Shown here piece by piece: positions 1 to 12,116 of a stretch of 64,000 nt of DNA. Each line of letters opens with the position of its first letter. Position 1 is the stretch's first letter. The stretch covers positions 110,075,284 through 110,139,283 of the forward strand of contig OV884057.1 of assembly GCA_930367215.1 (NCBI GenBank), given 5' to 3'. The notes beneath the pieces were generated by a model. It was not told where the DNA came from, made no database searches, and saw only the letters and a program-made list of their open reading frames with translations. Source of the DNA: Pollenia angustigena. Its lineage: Eukaryota; Arthropoda; Insecta; Diptera; Polleniidae. The translations under genes were made by a program, and so were the position numbers.

Positions 1-158
1 ATTTTACGACTACAAAAAACCGCTAACATAACGAACAGTCATCTAGTGTCGTCAAAATATTAATAGCAATCTTTGCCTTTTTATTGCTGACATTGATAAC
101 ATATTAGTCACTTTTTTAGACAATTTATACAAAAATATATTCATATATACCTATATAC

Positions 159-352
159 GGGCCTGTTCTGAAATCACACCTGTGACTTTGTGGTGTTTTG
201 AAAGTCATACCGTTGTTGTGTTTCTTGGTGTGCTTTCTGCAATTGAAGATCACACAAAAACGGGACGCTAAAATATCACACGTGTGATTTCAGTAGGCAC
301 ATGTGATTTCAAATCACGTGATTTGAGTTAAACTGATTTTCAGAACAGGCCT
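159..352. mobile_element. MITE with GGCCTGTTCTGAAA inverted ends
   Basis: The ends are near-perfect inverted repeats (GGCCTGTTCTGAAA on the left, TTTCAGAACAGGCC on the right) around ~190 bp with no coding potential. The interior repeats the motif gtgTGATTTcA in both orientations, as in a foldback. I see no clear target duplication. The terminal GGCCTGTTC is shared with the foldback at 33684-33822, so both may belong to one superfamily. Confidence 0.7.
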
Positions 353-582
353 GATAATATCTTCTGCACAAAAGCGATTTAAAAGCATACACAATTTAAG
401 CAATTTCTTGGTATGTTTATGTTGTATTATTGATAAATAAAAAACATTTAAATTGGTTTGCGACTTTTATTAACCAAAACGAAAGTTTACGTTTCAAAAC
501 GGTTAATGGTAACCCTGTAAAATAGTTGTTTTTTTTGTGGTTTTTTTCATTTAAAATACTTGCGGTAAACTTCTTTTTTTTT
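353..582. other. A+T-rich spacer, nothing recognised
   Basis: Homopolymer-rich sequence with no ORF, repeat or RNA gene that I can support. Confidence 0.5.
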
Positions 583-1959
583 TATACCCTTCACCGAAGG
601 TAAGAGGGTATATATAACTTTGTCATTCCGTTTGTATGTTCCACAATATTGATCCTACACCCTATAATGTATATATATTCTGGGTCCTTATGAAAAGCGA
701 AGTTCAAATCCGGTTGTCCGTCTGTCCGTGTGTATGTTGAAATGGGTTTTCCAAAAACCCCAGAAATGATGTGGACTAGGTTGATGTTTGTTTATATCAC
801 ATATACTCCGTTTAAGTTTGCTATTGAATTTCAGCCAGATCGGTCCAAAAATGACGGAGATATGAGCAAAAAACCACGACTGCCTCTGATTTTGCCCAAA
901 AATCCCTTGTTGTTGTTGTATTTTTTATTTCTGTATATCTTGAGAACGACAAGAGCCAAAGTTTCTAAATTTGGTACAAACATTTAGATTATGCAGATAC
1001 AGTATCCCACAAAATGCGGGCGGGATTGGAGAAGTGGGCGTGGTACCTCCCGTACAAAAATTATTAAAAATTGTAGAAAAACCTGAAACACTCGGGAAAA
1101 TCGGTTCAGATACGAAAAAGTTATGACCAAAATATAATTTTTTTTTTCGGGAACCATAGATCTTCCCGAGTCCAAGTTTTATAATCAAAATAACTGGCAA
1201 ATTTCTTCTTTAACACGTCGATATATAAATCTGTCAAATCGGTTAAGAAATAGCAGAGTTATGACCAAAATACTGCAATCCCAAAAATTACTTTTTTTAT
1301 AATTAAGTTTGTTTAAATATGTATACATATATGTAAGTATATATATATATACCTATAACCCAATTTAATGGTAATATTATTCTTAAGCACGTTGGTATAT
1401 AAATCTGCTAAATCGGTTAAAAATGGTTAAGTTATGGGCAAAATACTCAAAAAAAGCACTAAAAATCATTAAAATTTTTATTATAAAAACTAAAATTTTA
1501 GAGCTGTAATATGAACTATTCATACGTTTTAGATATCAAAATATCGGAAAATCGGGGAAAAAAATGATATGGCAAATATATAGCTTTTTTTAAATACCTA
1601 TTTTCGGGAACCATAGATCTTCCCGACTCCAAGTTTTATTACCAAAGTAAATGGTAATTTTATACTTTAAGATGTCGGTATAAAAATCTGTCAAATCTGT
1701 TACAAAATGGCCGAGTTATGACCAAATTCTAAAATTTGATCAAAACTAAACTAACTATACTTAAACTCTTAATATATTTAATAGCACGCAAGCATGTGCA
1801 AATAATTAAATAAAACTAAACAATACATATTATATAATATACATGTATATATACATATATTTAGATATCCATATATATAAACTTCTGTTCTTTCCAAACC
1901 ATGGTGAAGGGTTTATAAGATTCGGCATAGCCGAATATAGCCCTCTTACTTGTTTTTTT
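583..1959 (+). mobile_element. Dispersed fly repeat (TATACCCTTCACC family), non-coding
   Basis: It starts with TATACCCTTCACCgaAGG then GGGTATATA and TTTGTCATTCCGTTTGTA, and ends with ccatGGTGAAGGGTtTATAA, a CGGCATAGCCG hairpin and CCCTCTTACTT. The inverted CCCTTCACC/GGTGAAGGG ends suggest one full-length copy of a non-autonomous element. The interior repeats phrases such as 'aaatctgtcaaatcggtt...atgaccaaaat' about four times. Fragments recur at 6945-7096 (minus), 12867-13135, 19648-19915 and 56295-56345 (minus). I know the type from higher flies but cannot assign a superfamily. The short ORFs inside it show no family resemblance. Confidence 0.6.
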
Positions 1960-2040
1960 ATAATTTTGTCAACTCGGTGTTGTCTTAGCATTTTATTCCC
2001 TTCTATGTTTTACCATTTTTGTTTTGATTTCACTTAATAT

Positions 2041-2155
2041 TAATCTTGGTCCAGTGGTTGGTGGCAGCTCGTATACTAGAAATATTTTACGGCCTTTCAA
2101 GAACCAATTTAATGTTGCTCACCTTAATGTGGGTAGCATTCAGTGTGGCCATATC
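2041..2155 (+). pseudogene. 5' endonuclease fragment of a non-LTR retrotransposon
   Basis: The plus strand reads FNVAHLNVGSIQ, which matches the start of an apurinic endonuclease domain in Jockey-type ORF2 proteins (consensus hlNarSl). Similarity stops abruptly near 2150, and the reverse transcriptase part resumes only at about 2666 in the same orientation. It is probably the head of the same broken element, with the rest of the endonuclease lost or displaced by the A+T-rich stretch between. Confidence 0.5.
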
Positions 2156-2665
2156 CAAAAATATTTTACAGCTAAATCGGCTTTCAAATAATGCTAAAAA
2201 ATGCAAAAAAAAATCCTAAACTGCCAAAAAATAATGCTAAAATTTAATTTGTATTATTGTTTTGTTATTTTAGTTAATATACCTTTATATATGATTTATT
2301 TTACATAATTCTTCCCTATAATCATATTAATAGAACAAACTGATTAAAAAATAACATATTTATAAAATATAAAAAGTCTTAAAACTATAAAACAAATATA
2401 TTTCAGTCTTCATATACATACGTATGTACATAAATGTTTTCAAACAAAAGATACCATACCATAACAAAAAATCAAAGAAACGACGCATAAATGGCTATTA
2501 TTTAGTATTTCAATAAAATTTATATAACAGTTTTAAAAAAATTTAATTTTATAAATTAAATACGTCATCAAATGAATAATCTTCTTCAGCTATTTAACGT
2601 CATTCTATTTCGAATTTTCGTTTTTAAGAGATTTATACCACTTAAAACCTATTTTAACTTCCACG
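2156..2665. other. A+T-rich filler inside a non-LTR element
   Basis: No gene and no inverted repeat that I can delimit. It separates two collinear pieces of a non-LTR element, so it is an insertion or replaced segment. The beginning (CAGTGTGGCCAT) looks like a hAT terminus, but no matching right end or target duplication is visible. Confidence 0.35.
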
Positions 2666-4836
2666 TTGCTAAATGGCAAATCCAACAACTTCGTTGCAAA
2701 AGAATTTAATTCAATGAATGGATTTTTTTTCTATTCCCTAATGGATGGTCTTTATTCGTTTGTACCTGTTAAGAGGATAAAGAGGGAAGTGGATAATAGC
2801 TGGATGAGATTTAGGGAGATTGAGTTAGCAAGATCTTTGAGGGATTTGGCATTTTCATCATATCGGTTGGATCCCACACCTTATTAATGGAAGATTTATT
2901 GTAGATATAGGAATCGGGCGAAATCTACTATTCGTAGGGAGAAGAGAAAGTATTATGCAAGGTTGTTTGGGGATTTGGATACTTCAGGGATGTGGCGTAC
3001 CCTTAGAGGTGCTGGTTGTGTTCGTGATAATGATGTTTGCTTTGATGGGAATGTTGATGAATTAAATGAGTATTTTGTGAGTGGTGTTGGTCCAAGTCGT
3101 ACTGAACAGATTGATGTTGATAGTATTCCTGAATTAAATGGCTTTTTCTTTTCACTGCGTTGACTATCAAGATATTTTAGCTGCTTTGAATAAAGTGAAG
3201 TCAAAATCTGTTGGTACGGATGGAATAACTATTTAGTTTTTTAGAATTGTATTTCCATATATCTCTGATATTGTTTTGAATTTGGTGAATTCCATTTTGA
3301 CATCGTCTGAATTTCCTGTTTTGTGGAAGGTAGCTCCAGTGGTTCCAATTCCTAACTAAGCTACCTAAATAAGAGCGGAAGCGTTTTTTGTATGTCAAAA
3401 CTTCTCATTTGCATACAATTTATACGAAACAAACCATTAGAATGCGAATTAGAAACCACACGGCTGATAAATCTTATTTGACAGATCGCTATGTCGGTTT
3501 GTTTTATTGAAATTGTTTTTAAATAAAATTTTCATGTTTAAAAAAACGCTTGCCGCTTTTTTTTAGGTTGTTCAGTAAGTCTACAGTTGTTTCGAATATT
3601 GATGATCTAAGACCCATTTCTATTATTCCGTGCCTGTCTAAAGTTGTGGAGATTCTTCTTAAGGATCAGATGATTTCTAGTGTTGGTGCGCGTTTACCTC
3701 AATCTCAGTATGCGTTTCATACTACTTCACTGCTGCTTTATTTAACTGACTCTATTAGATCTTGCGAAAATAGAAAAGAATTGGCGATTCTTAAATCCCT
3801 TGATCTGGCGAAAGCTTTTAATTCGGTGTGTTACTCAACGATGATAACTAAGCTTTATCAAAGATATAATTTTTCTAAGTCTCCATGTAAGCTTATATTG
3901 TCATATCTAACTGGCAGAACTCAATTTGTTGATGTACATGGGGTTTGTTCTGGTAGTATACCTATTTTATCTGGTGTTCCTCAGGGCTCGGTCTTAGGAC
4001 CTCTACTTTTTAATCTTTATGTTAAAGATCTACCTTAAGTTCTGGATACCAGTATGTGTATACCTTTTTTATTTGCTGATGATATTTTTTTATTGTTTAG
4101 TAATTCTCGTGAGCTGGCTGACGTCTTAGAAGTCAATATAAACTGTTATCTGGACCGTATTTTGTGCTGATTGTCTGATAATTCTTTAACAATTAATACT
4201 TCAAAAACTAAAGCTATTAGGTTTGGATACGTTCGTTTTCTGATTTTGATATACACATTGGTGGTAACAGAATTGAGTATGTCAATCAGCAAAGGTGCTT
4301 GGGTGTAATTGTGGATGACCGACTTAGTTTTGAGGGACAAATTGACCATGTTCATCGTAAGGTTTCGTATATATTACGCAGGATATACTCGACTAATATT
4401 TATTTGCCATTCAGGATAAAATGTAGAGTTGCTTTTGATGCCTCAGGTGCTTTATGGATTGGAAGTAGTATTGGGTACTATTGGTATGAACCTCAGGAGG
4501 ATAGAACGTGTTGTTAACTCCATTGCTAGATATATTTATAATGCTCGTAGATATGAACATATGTCTGGATATGTGAAAAGGTTTTTGGGTTGTTATTTTA
4601 GTAGCTTTGTGAAGTTTCGCAATTTTTTGTTTTTCTATAAGCTCATTAAGTCAGGTGTAGTTGCTCCTTTAATTAATGAATTTGTTTTTTCTCATTCAAT
4701 AAGGAGAAAACAGATAGTTATACCGAGGATTGCATGTTCAGTTGCTCGTTGGTGGAATTGTTTGCCGTATGAACTGAAATTATTTTCTCACTCTAATAAT
4801 GCTTTTCGGTTGAAATGGATGAATTATTTTTCATAG
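2666..4836 (+). pseudogene. Broken non-LTR (Jockey/CR1-like) reverse transcriptase
   Basis: Collinear blocks in shifting frames: a pre-RT linker (2666-2887, 2963-3163), RT fingers and palm (3579-4038) with LRPISIIPCLSK, the palm A-like motif SLDLAKAFN and GVPQGSVLGPLLF, the catalytic FADD motif at 4072-4083, then RCLGVIVDD (4285-4320) and the C-terminal block containing ARWWNCLP (4742-4765). Frameshifts lie near 2890, 3165, 4040 and 4430, and a stop follows DLP. A TAA-flanked MITE sits at 3360-3575 between the linker and RT. The copy is dead. Clade assignment rests on the general Jockey/CR1-like motifs and is not firm. Confidence 0.8.
3360..3575. mobile_element. TAA-flanked MITE in the RT pseudogene
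   Basis: Flanked by TAA on both sides (3357-3359, 3576-3578). The ends are imperfect inverted repeats: GCTACCTAAAtaAGAGCGG on the left, with the complementary CCGCTTTTTTTTAGGTTG on the right, both followed inward by an AGCGTTTTTT-type block. It is 216 bp and non-coding. The 3-bp TWA duplication is the habit of PIF/Harbinger elements. It separates the linker and the RT fingers of the surrounding retroelement. Confidence 0.75.
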
Positions 4837-5029
4837 ACTGTTGTTCCCTTTTGCAAGTTATGTATGTCTCTGGCTACTATGTTTGAATCGAGTAATTTAC
4901 TTGTTTGATTATTATTTACATATATAACATGGGTATGTACATATGTATGTAATATGTATGTATACATGCATATCTAAATTGAATTCTGTGCTGTATTGTG
5001 TAACGGTTGCTGCCTTTTTTACAGGCTAA

Positions 5030-5429
5030 AGGCAGAATTAGTCTTTACTTTCTGTTCTGTTACGAATCAGCTGATTTGTTTTTGTTATTAAAAAACCTGT
5101 GAAATTGATTAGTTTTTCTGTTCTGTTGCGGTTCAGTTTGTCACAATCAAAACTTGTTAAGTAATTGTAAGTGACAGCAAAATAAATAATAAAAAATACA
5201 TATTTTTATTGAAATAAACTGTTTTTTGATTTTAAGAATTCATAAAATTTAATTTCTTCAAATTTATGTGCATTAAAGCTACTGAAATAAAACGATGGAC
5301 GGTGCAAAACTAATAAATTTGTCATAAATGGCTGATAAGTTGCTACAGAAAAAGTAGCTATGTATTACAATTTCGTAACAGAACGGCACGGAACAGAACA
5401 GAAACAGAAAGTAAAAACTAACTGAGCCT
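5030..5429. mobile_element. TAA-flanked MITE (AGGC...TTTACTTTCTGTTCTG ends)
   Basis: TAA occurs at 5027-5029 and 5430-5432. The inverted ends are AGGCagAaTTAGTcTTTAC / GTAAAaACTAAcTgaGCCT, followed inward on both sides by copies of CTTTCTGTTCTGTT. It is 400 bp and non-coding. The right end read from outside starts AGGCTCAGTT, the same first ten bases as the 3.6-kb element at 30725-34326, so both may use one Harbinger transposase. Confidence 0.75.
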
Positions 5430-5661
5430 TAAGATTACTATTTTGTACTGTTTTTTACTTACTCTTTTCTATGGTTGGGAATAAAATGATAGGGTATTTA
5501 GTTGATAAGTTTTGAATATTATGTATGTATGTATTTTTGGTACTACTCAGACATTATTGCTATGTAATATATTTTTGGCCTTTGGGCTTCTTATTACAAA
5601 ATGAACTCTTTCTATTTATTATTATCATCTTTATAAAAACATACATCTGCATTAAAATTGG

Positions 5662-6432
5662 CCAGCGGGAAAACTCAGAATACCTTCTTACTTCAGGCCT
5701 TTTTAAGGCCTGCTTAAAATTTTTTTTGATTTAATTACTATTCTTACGTAACTGCTAATGAATGCCTCATAGAAGGCCTCGGCTCGCTTATCGGGAAGCG
5801 AGAAAAGAAGGAGTAACATTTTTTGTTTTGTTTTTTTTGCACAAGCAAAAGAATTCAGATCCCTTTACAAAAACAAAGTAACATAGGTACGTTGTAAATC
5901 ATGTTAGTTGAATTTGAAAAGAGAAAGAGTAACATTTTTTTTTTGTTTTTTTTTTTTGGCCAAAGCGAAAGAATTCAGATCCCGTTATAAAAACAAAGTA
6001 GGTGCATATTAAAATATAAAATAAAAACAATAATGTAAATCATTTTAGTTTAGTTTTGTTCATTAAAGAAGACAGGTACTTGTGCTTAAAAGTTTTTTTT
6101 TTATTAAAGGTATACTTTTATTTGCAATCTATTTTAAAATATTAAGCAAATTTGATTATTTCAATAAAAAAATTTCAATTAAAAACCCTTTAAGATAACC
6201 TTTTTTCTAAGGCCTTTAGACAGTCATTCTCTGGAAAGCCTTCTAAGAGCCATTTATTTGAATGTCTTTAAGAAGCTCTGGCGAAAAAAAGGAAAGCGGA
6301 AAACCTTCTCCGCAATGACAACGCGTGTAAAAAAGATATGAGTATGGAAGGAGCGAGAAGGCCTTGTTTATCCAAGAGAAGGGGTAGAGAGGCCTTCTAG
6401 AAGGCCTCCGCACTCCTTCTTTTTCCCGCTGG
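5662..6432. mobile_element. Inverted-repeat element with CCAGCGGGAAAA ends
   Basis: Ends are CCAGCGGGAAAA (5662) and TTTTCCCGCTGG (to 6432). The interior has several aaGGCCtt blocks in inverted order and a ~100-bp imperfect direct duplication (5808-5905 and 5926-6030, both containing GAATTCAGATCCC). No coding region. The target duplication is unclear. Confidence 0.65.
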
Positions 6433-6944
6433 GTGGTTGCGGTTTAGACCTACATACATATATAAAATTATTGAATAGCTGAACTTAAATGATTTTCAGG
6501 AGGGCAATTTATATTGGAGCCAAAATTCTGCTCAGTTATTTCTGGTATTAAAACACATAAATTTCAATACAGCGGTGCAATTAGTTTTAGCGTTTGCAGT
6601 GGATTTCAGAAGGCTGCTAAAATGGGATCTAAGGTAAATTATGGTGACGTGTAAATTTGTTATGATGGCATTGTTAATTAGGGTTTTAGGCGTACTATAT
6701 TGTTTTCCGGGAGTAGGGCTTACATAGGGCCTAGGGTAAATTAAGGACGGATCTTCACGATTTTTTGCAAATTCTTATATCATTCTGTGTATTGTTCCAC
6801 TATTTATGTTAGTTTTTGTAACAAAATTATCAATTTTTTTTTAGGTGGTGGTTCCACATTTTGATTCATAGCTTTGATCCTACTGAACCGATTTTGCTGG
6901 ATTTCAATCCCAAACTGCTTAGGATAACAATAAGCAATTTGACA

Positions 6945-7096
6945 CCAAGTTTGTTTATTTTTTTGAGTTTTTCGAAAGTGAGACCCCATAAATATATATA
7001 CTTTATGGGGTCTGAGATGAATCATAAAAAAGTTTCACACGGAATGACAAACTATGTATACCCTCTTCATAACTAATTGTGGTGGAGGGTATAAAA
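6945..7096 (-). mobile_element. Fragment of the TATACCCT...GGGTATA fly repeat
   Basis: Reverse strand reads TATACCCTccaCCAcaa, GAGGGTATACATAG, then TTTGTCATTCCGTgTG and GACCCCATAAAGTATATATA, the same order as at 583-720. Only the first ~150 bp is recognisable. Confidence 0.6.
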
Positions 7097-7107
7097 AAGT
7101 GCGGTTG

Positions 7108-7487
7108 GTCATACAACTTACCCATCTAGGGGCATCCTAGGCGTTGCAGGGGCCAAATTTAAGAATTTCATTAAACGGCCACATTTGTATGGGAGCCCCC
7201 CTAAGGGGTGGAGATATATGCCCACTAGGGGCGATTCCTTGGAAGTTATGAGGCTTTTTCTTCAATATATTTCTACTCTACATTTCTTTTGTATGGGAGC
7301 CCCGTTAAGGAATCTAGATAGCGGGTCGGTATGTTAGAAATTAGTGATTGAGATGAAAATAAAAGTGGGGTTGGTCATACATTACCGGCTAAATTTAAGA
7401 ATTTCAACCATAAAAATGTGGCGTTTTAAAAAATGCTTAAATTTAGCCCCTGCAGCGCCAAGGATGATCTAAGGTAAGTGTTTTTTA
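7108..7487. mobile_element. MITE with CATCCTwGGCGyTGCAGGGGC inverted ends
   Basis: Left arm (about 7108-7165) and right arm (about 7435-7487) are inverted copies sharing CACTTACC-like, CATCCT, GGCG, TGCAGGGGC and AAATTTAAG blocks. An additional direct repeat (GGTTGGTCATACA) occurs at 7104 and 7370. Non-coding. Confidence 0.6.
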
Positions 7488-7682
7488 GATACGCGAACAT
7501 ATGTTGTGCAACCTCCGCCATTTTCGAAATAACGGTATATCTCGAAAACAAAAGCTAACAAAAAAAAAAATAAAACGGCTAGCACCATTAGATTTCGCGA
7601 ACCCGAATTAGGTTAAAACGACAAATGCCCAGCTTGTCTAAAAAAAGTGTCAATTTCGAGCACGATTCTTTTAAGGTACTTT

Positions 7683-8370
7683 AAAATGAGTCAACCATTT
7701 GCTAAACCAAGACGGCTAAGCCCCGAAAAGTTGAACTTGACCAAATTTGAAAAAAATCCCTTTGGATCTAGGTATAAATCGCCCTTCACGAAATCCTTCG
7801 GCCGTTACCGGTGGTTAAAAAAACGAAAGGAGAGTGGAGACAGTGTGGCGATTTCCGGCGGCTCCATAGTATATCCCACACATTCAGGATTTTACACATT
7901 TTTGACATGGCCGTGAAATTTTTTCCACCATTGACCTACGCATAGCGTATCACCAGATACCCGTAGAGCCCAAGGACGTACCCAAAACGGCCATTATGAC
8001 CCCATTTGGGTTGCTTAAATTTACCCATATGTGTTTCGGCCTACACAACGCCGGTCGCTTCCAATAACATAAAGGATCATCGTGAACACATACGTAAAAT
8101 TTTTGCAAAACTTCGTGAATACGTCGTAATAACAGATCCATAAAAATGTTTTTAGAATTTTTGGTAAACGGAGTTCGTCGTCTACCAGTCGTATTAAGAT
8201 TTTTGTTGGGTCAGTTCACGACCGACATCCATTATATACCTGCCGAGGAAAACATTAAAGCCGATGCCCTCTCACGAAACAACGCTTTGTACGCAACATC
8301 GAACATTGACTACGTTGAACTTTCAAAATGTCAAATTAACAACGAAATGTTCAGAAATGTTTTTTGAAGT
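7683..8370 (+). pseudogene. Ty3/Gypsy retrotransposon pol remnant (RT and RNase H)
   Basis: Successive frames give AKPRRLSPEKL (7698-7730), GEWRQCGDFRRLHSIS (7833-7880), then [32 protein letters not shown] and CFGLHNAG (7921-8062). These are the RT-1 to RT-4 blocks of Ty3/Gypsy polymerases, closest in wording to the CsRn1/Kabuki type. The YxDD block is missing. DHREHIRKIFAKLREY (8071-8118) and the end of RNase H, HYIPAEENIKADALSRN (8229-8280), follow. Large deletions and several frameshifts show a dead copy. No LTRs, integrase or gag are visible. Confidence 0.8.
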
Positions 8371-8447
8371 TTTAACATCGAGAAAGTACTCGATCACGGC
8401 TGCCAGAATCAGGACCCAGGTGGTGGTTTTCCCTGTCTAAATGGGCT

Positions 8448-8532
8448 CTTACTTTTCGAGAAACGATGGAATATTTTCTTTCACAACTTTTCGATGCGAG
8501 AAGTTCTCGCCAAAGTGACAGAACATGGGTAC
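8448..8532 (-). mobile_element. End fragment of a G-like MITE
   Basis: About 85 bp are nearly identical to the reverse complement of the left end of element G (24465-24545): both hold CTTTTCGAGAAACGATGGAA, GATGC(G/A)AGAAGTTCTC and ACAGAACATGGGTAC. Only one end is present. The left breakpoint of the 6.8-kb tandem duplication (8470) falls inside it. Confidence 0.65.
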
Positions 8533-8758
8533 ATTATGTATACCAAATTTATCAAAAGGAGAAAAGCATCAATTTTATCCCGTTTTTATAATAACCGTCC
8601 ATCAAATTTTATCTACCCACATTAAGCGGTTTTCGCGTTATTGTGCCACAAACATACAAATATTCACATTTAAAATATTAGTGGGATTTATAAAGACATG
8701 TATTGATTTTTAATAATTAAAATTAATTTTATTTATTCTTTAAAAAATGTAACATATT

Positions 8759-9559
8759 TTATTTAAAAATTCTATTTTGCCATGGAACTGACCCAACCGT
8801 GTTGAAATATGTTAAAAAATGTTCCCTAACTAATTTCGCATTATTCGATGGATTTTTGAAAGTTGATGCCTCTAGTTTTTCAAGACTTGGATCGTTGCGC
8901 CAATCCCCAAATTCAATGGTACCCGTTTCCACCTGCTCACTGTCAAAGCCACCTTCGAAATAAGTACAGTCGTTTTGCTTTATCAAAAAATTGTGCAAAT
9001 AACAACAAGCTAACACGATGGCCGTGGTGTTTTCTGGTGACATGTTAATTGTTTGCAATAAAATTCTGAATCTGGATGCCAAAATACCGAAAACGTTTTT
9101 GACTGTACTTTGCGCTCGGGAATGCCTGTAGTTAAAGACTTTTTCATCTTTTTTGAGAGTGTTATGACTAAATGGCGTTAAAACGTTTTCCGACAGCGGG
9201 AATGCATCGTCAGCTACAAATACAAAAGGCATTTGGTCAGAACACCCAGAAAAAGGTTTTGGATTTGGAATGTTATTTGTTTTAAGTTTTGAAAAAAATA
9301 TTGATTCGCCAAATACATCATCATCGGAAGCTCGTCCGTTAGTGCCAACATCAACCATTAAAAATTCATAGTTTGCGTTGACTACGGCCATTAGTATTAT
9401 GGAAAACGATTTGTAATTATTTAAATATAAAGATCCCGATCCAGGTGGTTGACGTATGTTGATGTGTTTACCATCTATAGCGCCTATGCAATTTGGAAAA
9501 TTTCACAAGTCATAAAATGTTGAAGCTTCTTTTATCCATTCATTTTGCGTTTTTGGAAG
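8759..9559 (-). pseudogene. PIF/Harbinger transposase exon, copy 1 (stop codon, E to K)
   Basis: Last exon of a Harbinger (HARBI1-like, DDE_Tnp_4) transposase, which would cut and insert DNA at TWA sites. A splice acceptor (ttttttag on the minus strand) lies at 9560-9561, followed by LPKTQNEWIKEASTF and GAIDGKH (first Asp). A middle Asp lies in VADDAFPL. The third catalytic position, Glu in active homologues (VENAFG), is Lys here (VKNVFG, codon AAA at 9098-9100). A TGA at 9503-9505 replaces the Trp codon of copy 2. The N-terminal HTH exon is not recognisable upstream. Inactive on two counts. Confidence 0.85.
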
Positions 9560-9621
9560 CTAAAAAGATTAAAAATAAATTTATGTTTATTCACATATTG
9601 AGTTACAAGTAATAACATATA

Positions 9622-10579
9622 CTACGTTTATACGCAGCACTTATTCGCAAATAAATATATTGCAAGTAGAGAATATTGCCGCATAAACAGTGAATTAAAT
9701 TTTTATTTGCAAATAGCTAACTCATGAAAACAATTCCTTATTTTTTTTTTTTTTTGGCTTTCTTAAAACTAAAATTTTTTTGGCGAACTAATCATAGTTA
9801 TATTGCCAGGGTATCACACAAATTTTAGGAGCCTCAACCGCAAAGTCCTCGTTCGACCTAAACCTTCGCATATGAAGGCGAGAGCTTCCAGAATCCGCTC
9901 CAGAGTATATTGGTCTCCACCAGTAATCTTCTGAGTTTTTTTCTTGGTACTCCACCAGTAAAACGTCTGAGTTATATTGGTTCTCCACCAGTCACATGAG
10001 TTATAAATGGTTCTCCACCAAACAAAACCTCAAATTGAGGTTAAAACCGATTGCATATAGTTAGTGCAGATACCGCAAAAACTGTAACTCGGTACAGTTA
10101 TACGACGCCGAAACACTAACCAATGCGGGGTGACACCGCAAAACGCAACAAAAGCAGACAAACAAAAACGACCTGTTTGCCCTTAAGAAATAATGACAAA
10201 AAGCGCGAGCTGCTTCTCCACTTAGAGCAGTTTTACGAGTGTGCAATTCCTTATTAACGACACTATTTGCAAATAAGATTTTAAGCATTGCCACACTTTT
10301 AACCGTTTTACGTTTTTATTTCGATGTGGCACATTCATATGACAACAAAAGTAAAATTAAATCAATAATGTGCAAATAAATGTAAAAATACACAATAATT
10401 TTTGATCTTTTTCATTTAAAAAATAAAAAGTTTATATACATACAGTGCTACTAAATCAATAAATTTTCCATCTGGCATCACTTAAAAATAAGAATTTTCA
10501 TTAAGAAATAGACATATAAACAGTAAGTTAGTTAATCGCAAATAATTTTTATTCGCGAATAGGCTACGTATAAACGTAG
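9622..10579. mobile_element. TA-flanked inverted-repeat element, copy 1
   Basis: TA (9620-9621 and 10580-10581) flanks inverted ends CTACGTTTATACGcag / CGTATAAACGTAG, followed inward by TTATTCGC-type repeats on both sides. It is 958 bp and lies in the presumed intron or upstream region of the Harbinger gene. Inside (9905-10020) are four spaced copies of CTCCACCA(GT). The TA duplication suggests a Tc1/mariner-type mover. No transposase is visible. Confidence 0.7.
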
Positions 10580-10581
10580 TA

Positions 10582-11631
10582 ATATTGTCATACCGCACTT
10601 GATTATAAAGGGGATATTAACACAAATAATAATTTTTTCACTTTTTGGAAAAAATCGACAAGTGATATTCATATCTACCCGCTATTAAAAAAATATAGTG
10701 CTATTTTATCTACTTTTTGGTATTGCAACGGTTGATTTAACATATACCTTTAATTTTAAATTAAAAAAAATTTTTTAATCCTCCTCTTGATCAAGTGCGT
10801 TTCGATTTCATTTAATTGCATAATTTTTGATTGATTTGATGATGCACCGTATCAAAATAAATGTTTTGTTAAAATTTTACACTCTTAAGGTTCACAATAA
10901 TGTTCTTATCAAAAAAAAGTATGTACTTACATATCGTCAGTTCATTATTGGTTTGGCGCATACGCCAAAAAGTCGTAGTGGAGAAAAACGACAGAGAAAG
11001 TTTACATGAAGTTTTGTCAAAATGCATACGAAAGAATTTTTTATATTTTCTCCGATGCTTCCGGCATATCTTTTGAAGAATAAATTTTTTCAACTTTCTT
11101 GAATGAAGTAACAAGTTAATAATATTTTATTGAAAGCAAAAAGTATCTTGTGCCGCAAACGCCACTTTTCTAAAAATATTTTTTCTATGCATTGAGTAAC
11201 TTGCTGAAATCAAAGTTTCTATGTATATCAACAATCTTATAAAAAGTCACATTGATGATTTTTCTTTAATTTGGTTTTATTTTACTAAAACAGTTCTATT
11301 TTTATATTTTTAATTAATTTTTGAAATTTTTACTATTTATAAACACGTGTTTATTATTTAATAAAAATATTTTTTTCTTGTCATATTATTTTGCTTTTGC
11401 AAATGGTCAAATTATTAGGTCTATGCAGAATTACTGTGCAAAATCAGCAGTCGTTATGTGTAGACCTACTGATTCGGCGATGCTTTTGCTTAAACTACTT
11501 TTTTTTCTTACGGCAATGAAGCAAGAGTGAAATTTATTTTGTAAGTTTTTATATTAGAGAGATAATCATTGCATTGTATACAGAAATTTCTGTCATCGAA
11601 AAAACATCTGAAAAGCTTAATTATGTGGAGA
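10582..11631. other. Unassigned A+T-rich sequence in unit 1
   Basis: About 1 kb with short ORFs on both strands but no recognisable domain, repeat end or RNA gene. The same sequence occurs in unit 2. It could hold the decayed N-terminal exon of the Harbinger gene, but I cannot see its signature. Confidence 0.4.
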
Positions 11632-12074
11632 TCAAAACATATAATTTTCAATTTCAAAGGCTTTTTCTACGTCAAGGGAAATCACCACTGTACAGCATCG
11701 TTGTCTCAAGTTGCATAAAACATCATTTTGGAACTTGGAAAGAGCATCCACAGTAGAATGGCAGGTTTTAAAACCGAATTGCAAGTTTGATGAATAATTT
11801 TCATCTAAACCAATATCCATCTTCTTTCTAATAACTTCTCAAATAATTTGCCTAAATTTGACAGCAAAGAAATAGGTCGTAGATTATTAATGTCATTACA
11901 ATTGGCCTTCTTCTTGATGGTAACTATTTTCGAAATTTTCCAACTATCAGGAAAATAAGCATTATTCAAACAGTTGTTAAAGATTATAACTAAAAACTCA
12001 AAAGCTTTAATAGGAAACTTTCTTATTATAAAGTTTGAAATAGTATCAATCCTAGCCGATTTTTTATTATTAAG

Positions 12075-12080
<6 letters not shown>

Positions 12081-12116
<36 letters not shown>

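Noticed and set aside
12081..12112. TA run as a functional microsatellite or promoter
   Set aside because: It is the tail of an RTE stub inside its 9-bp target duplication and varies in length between the two units.
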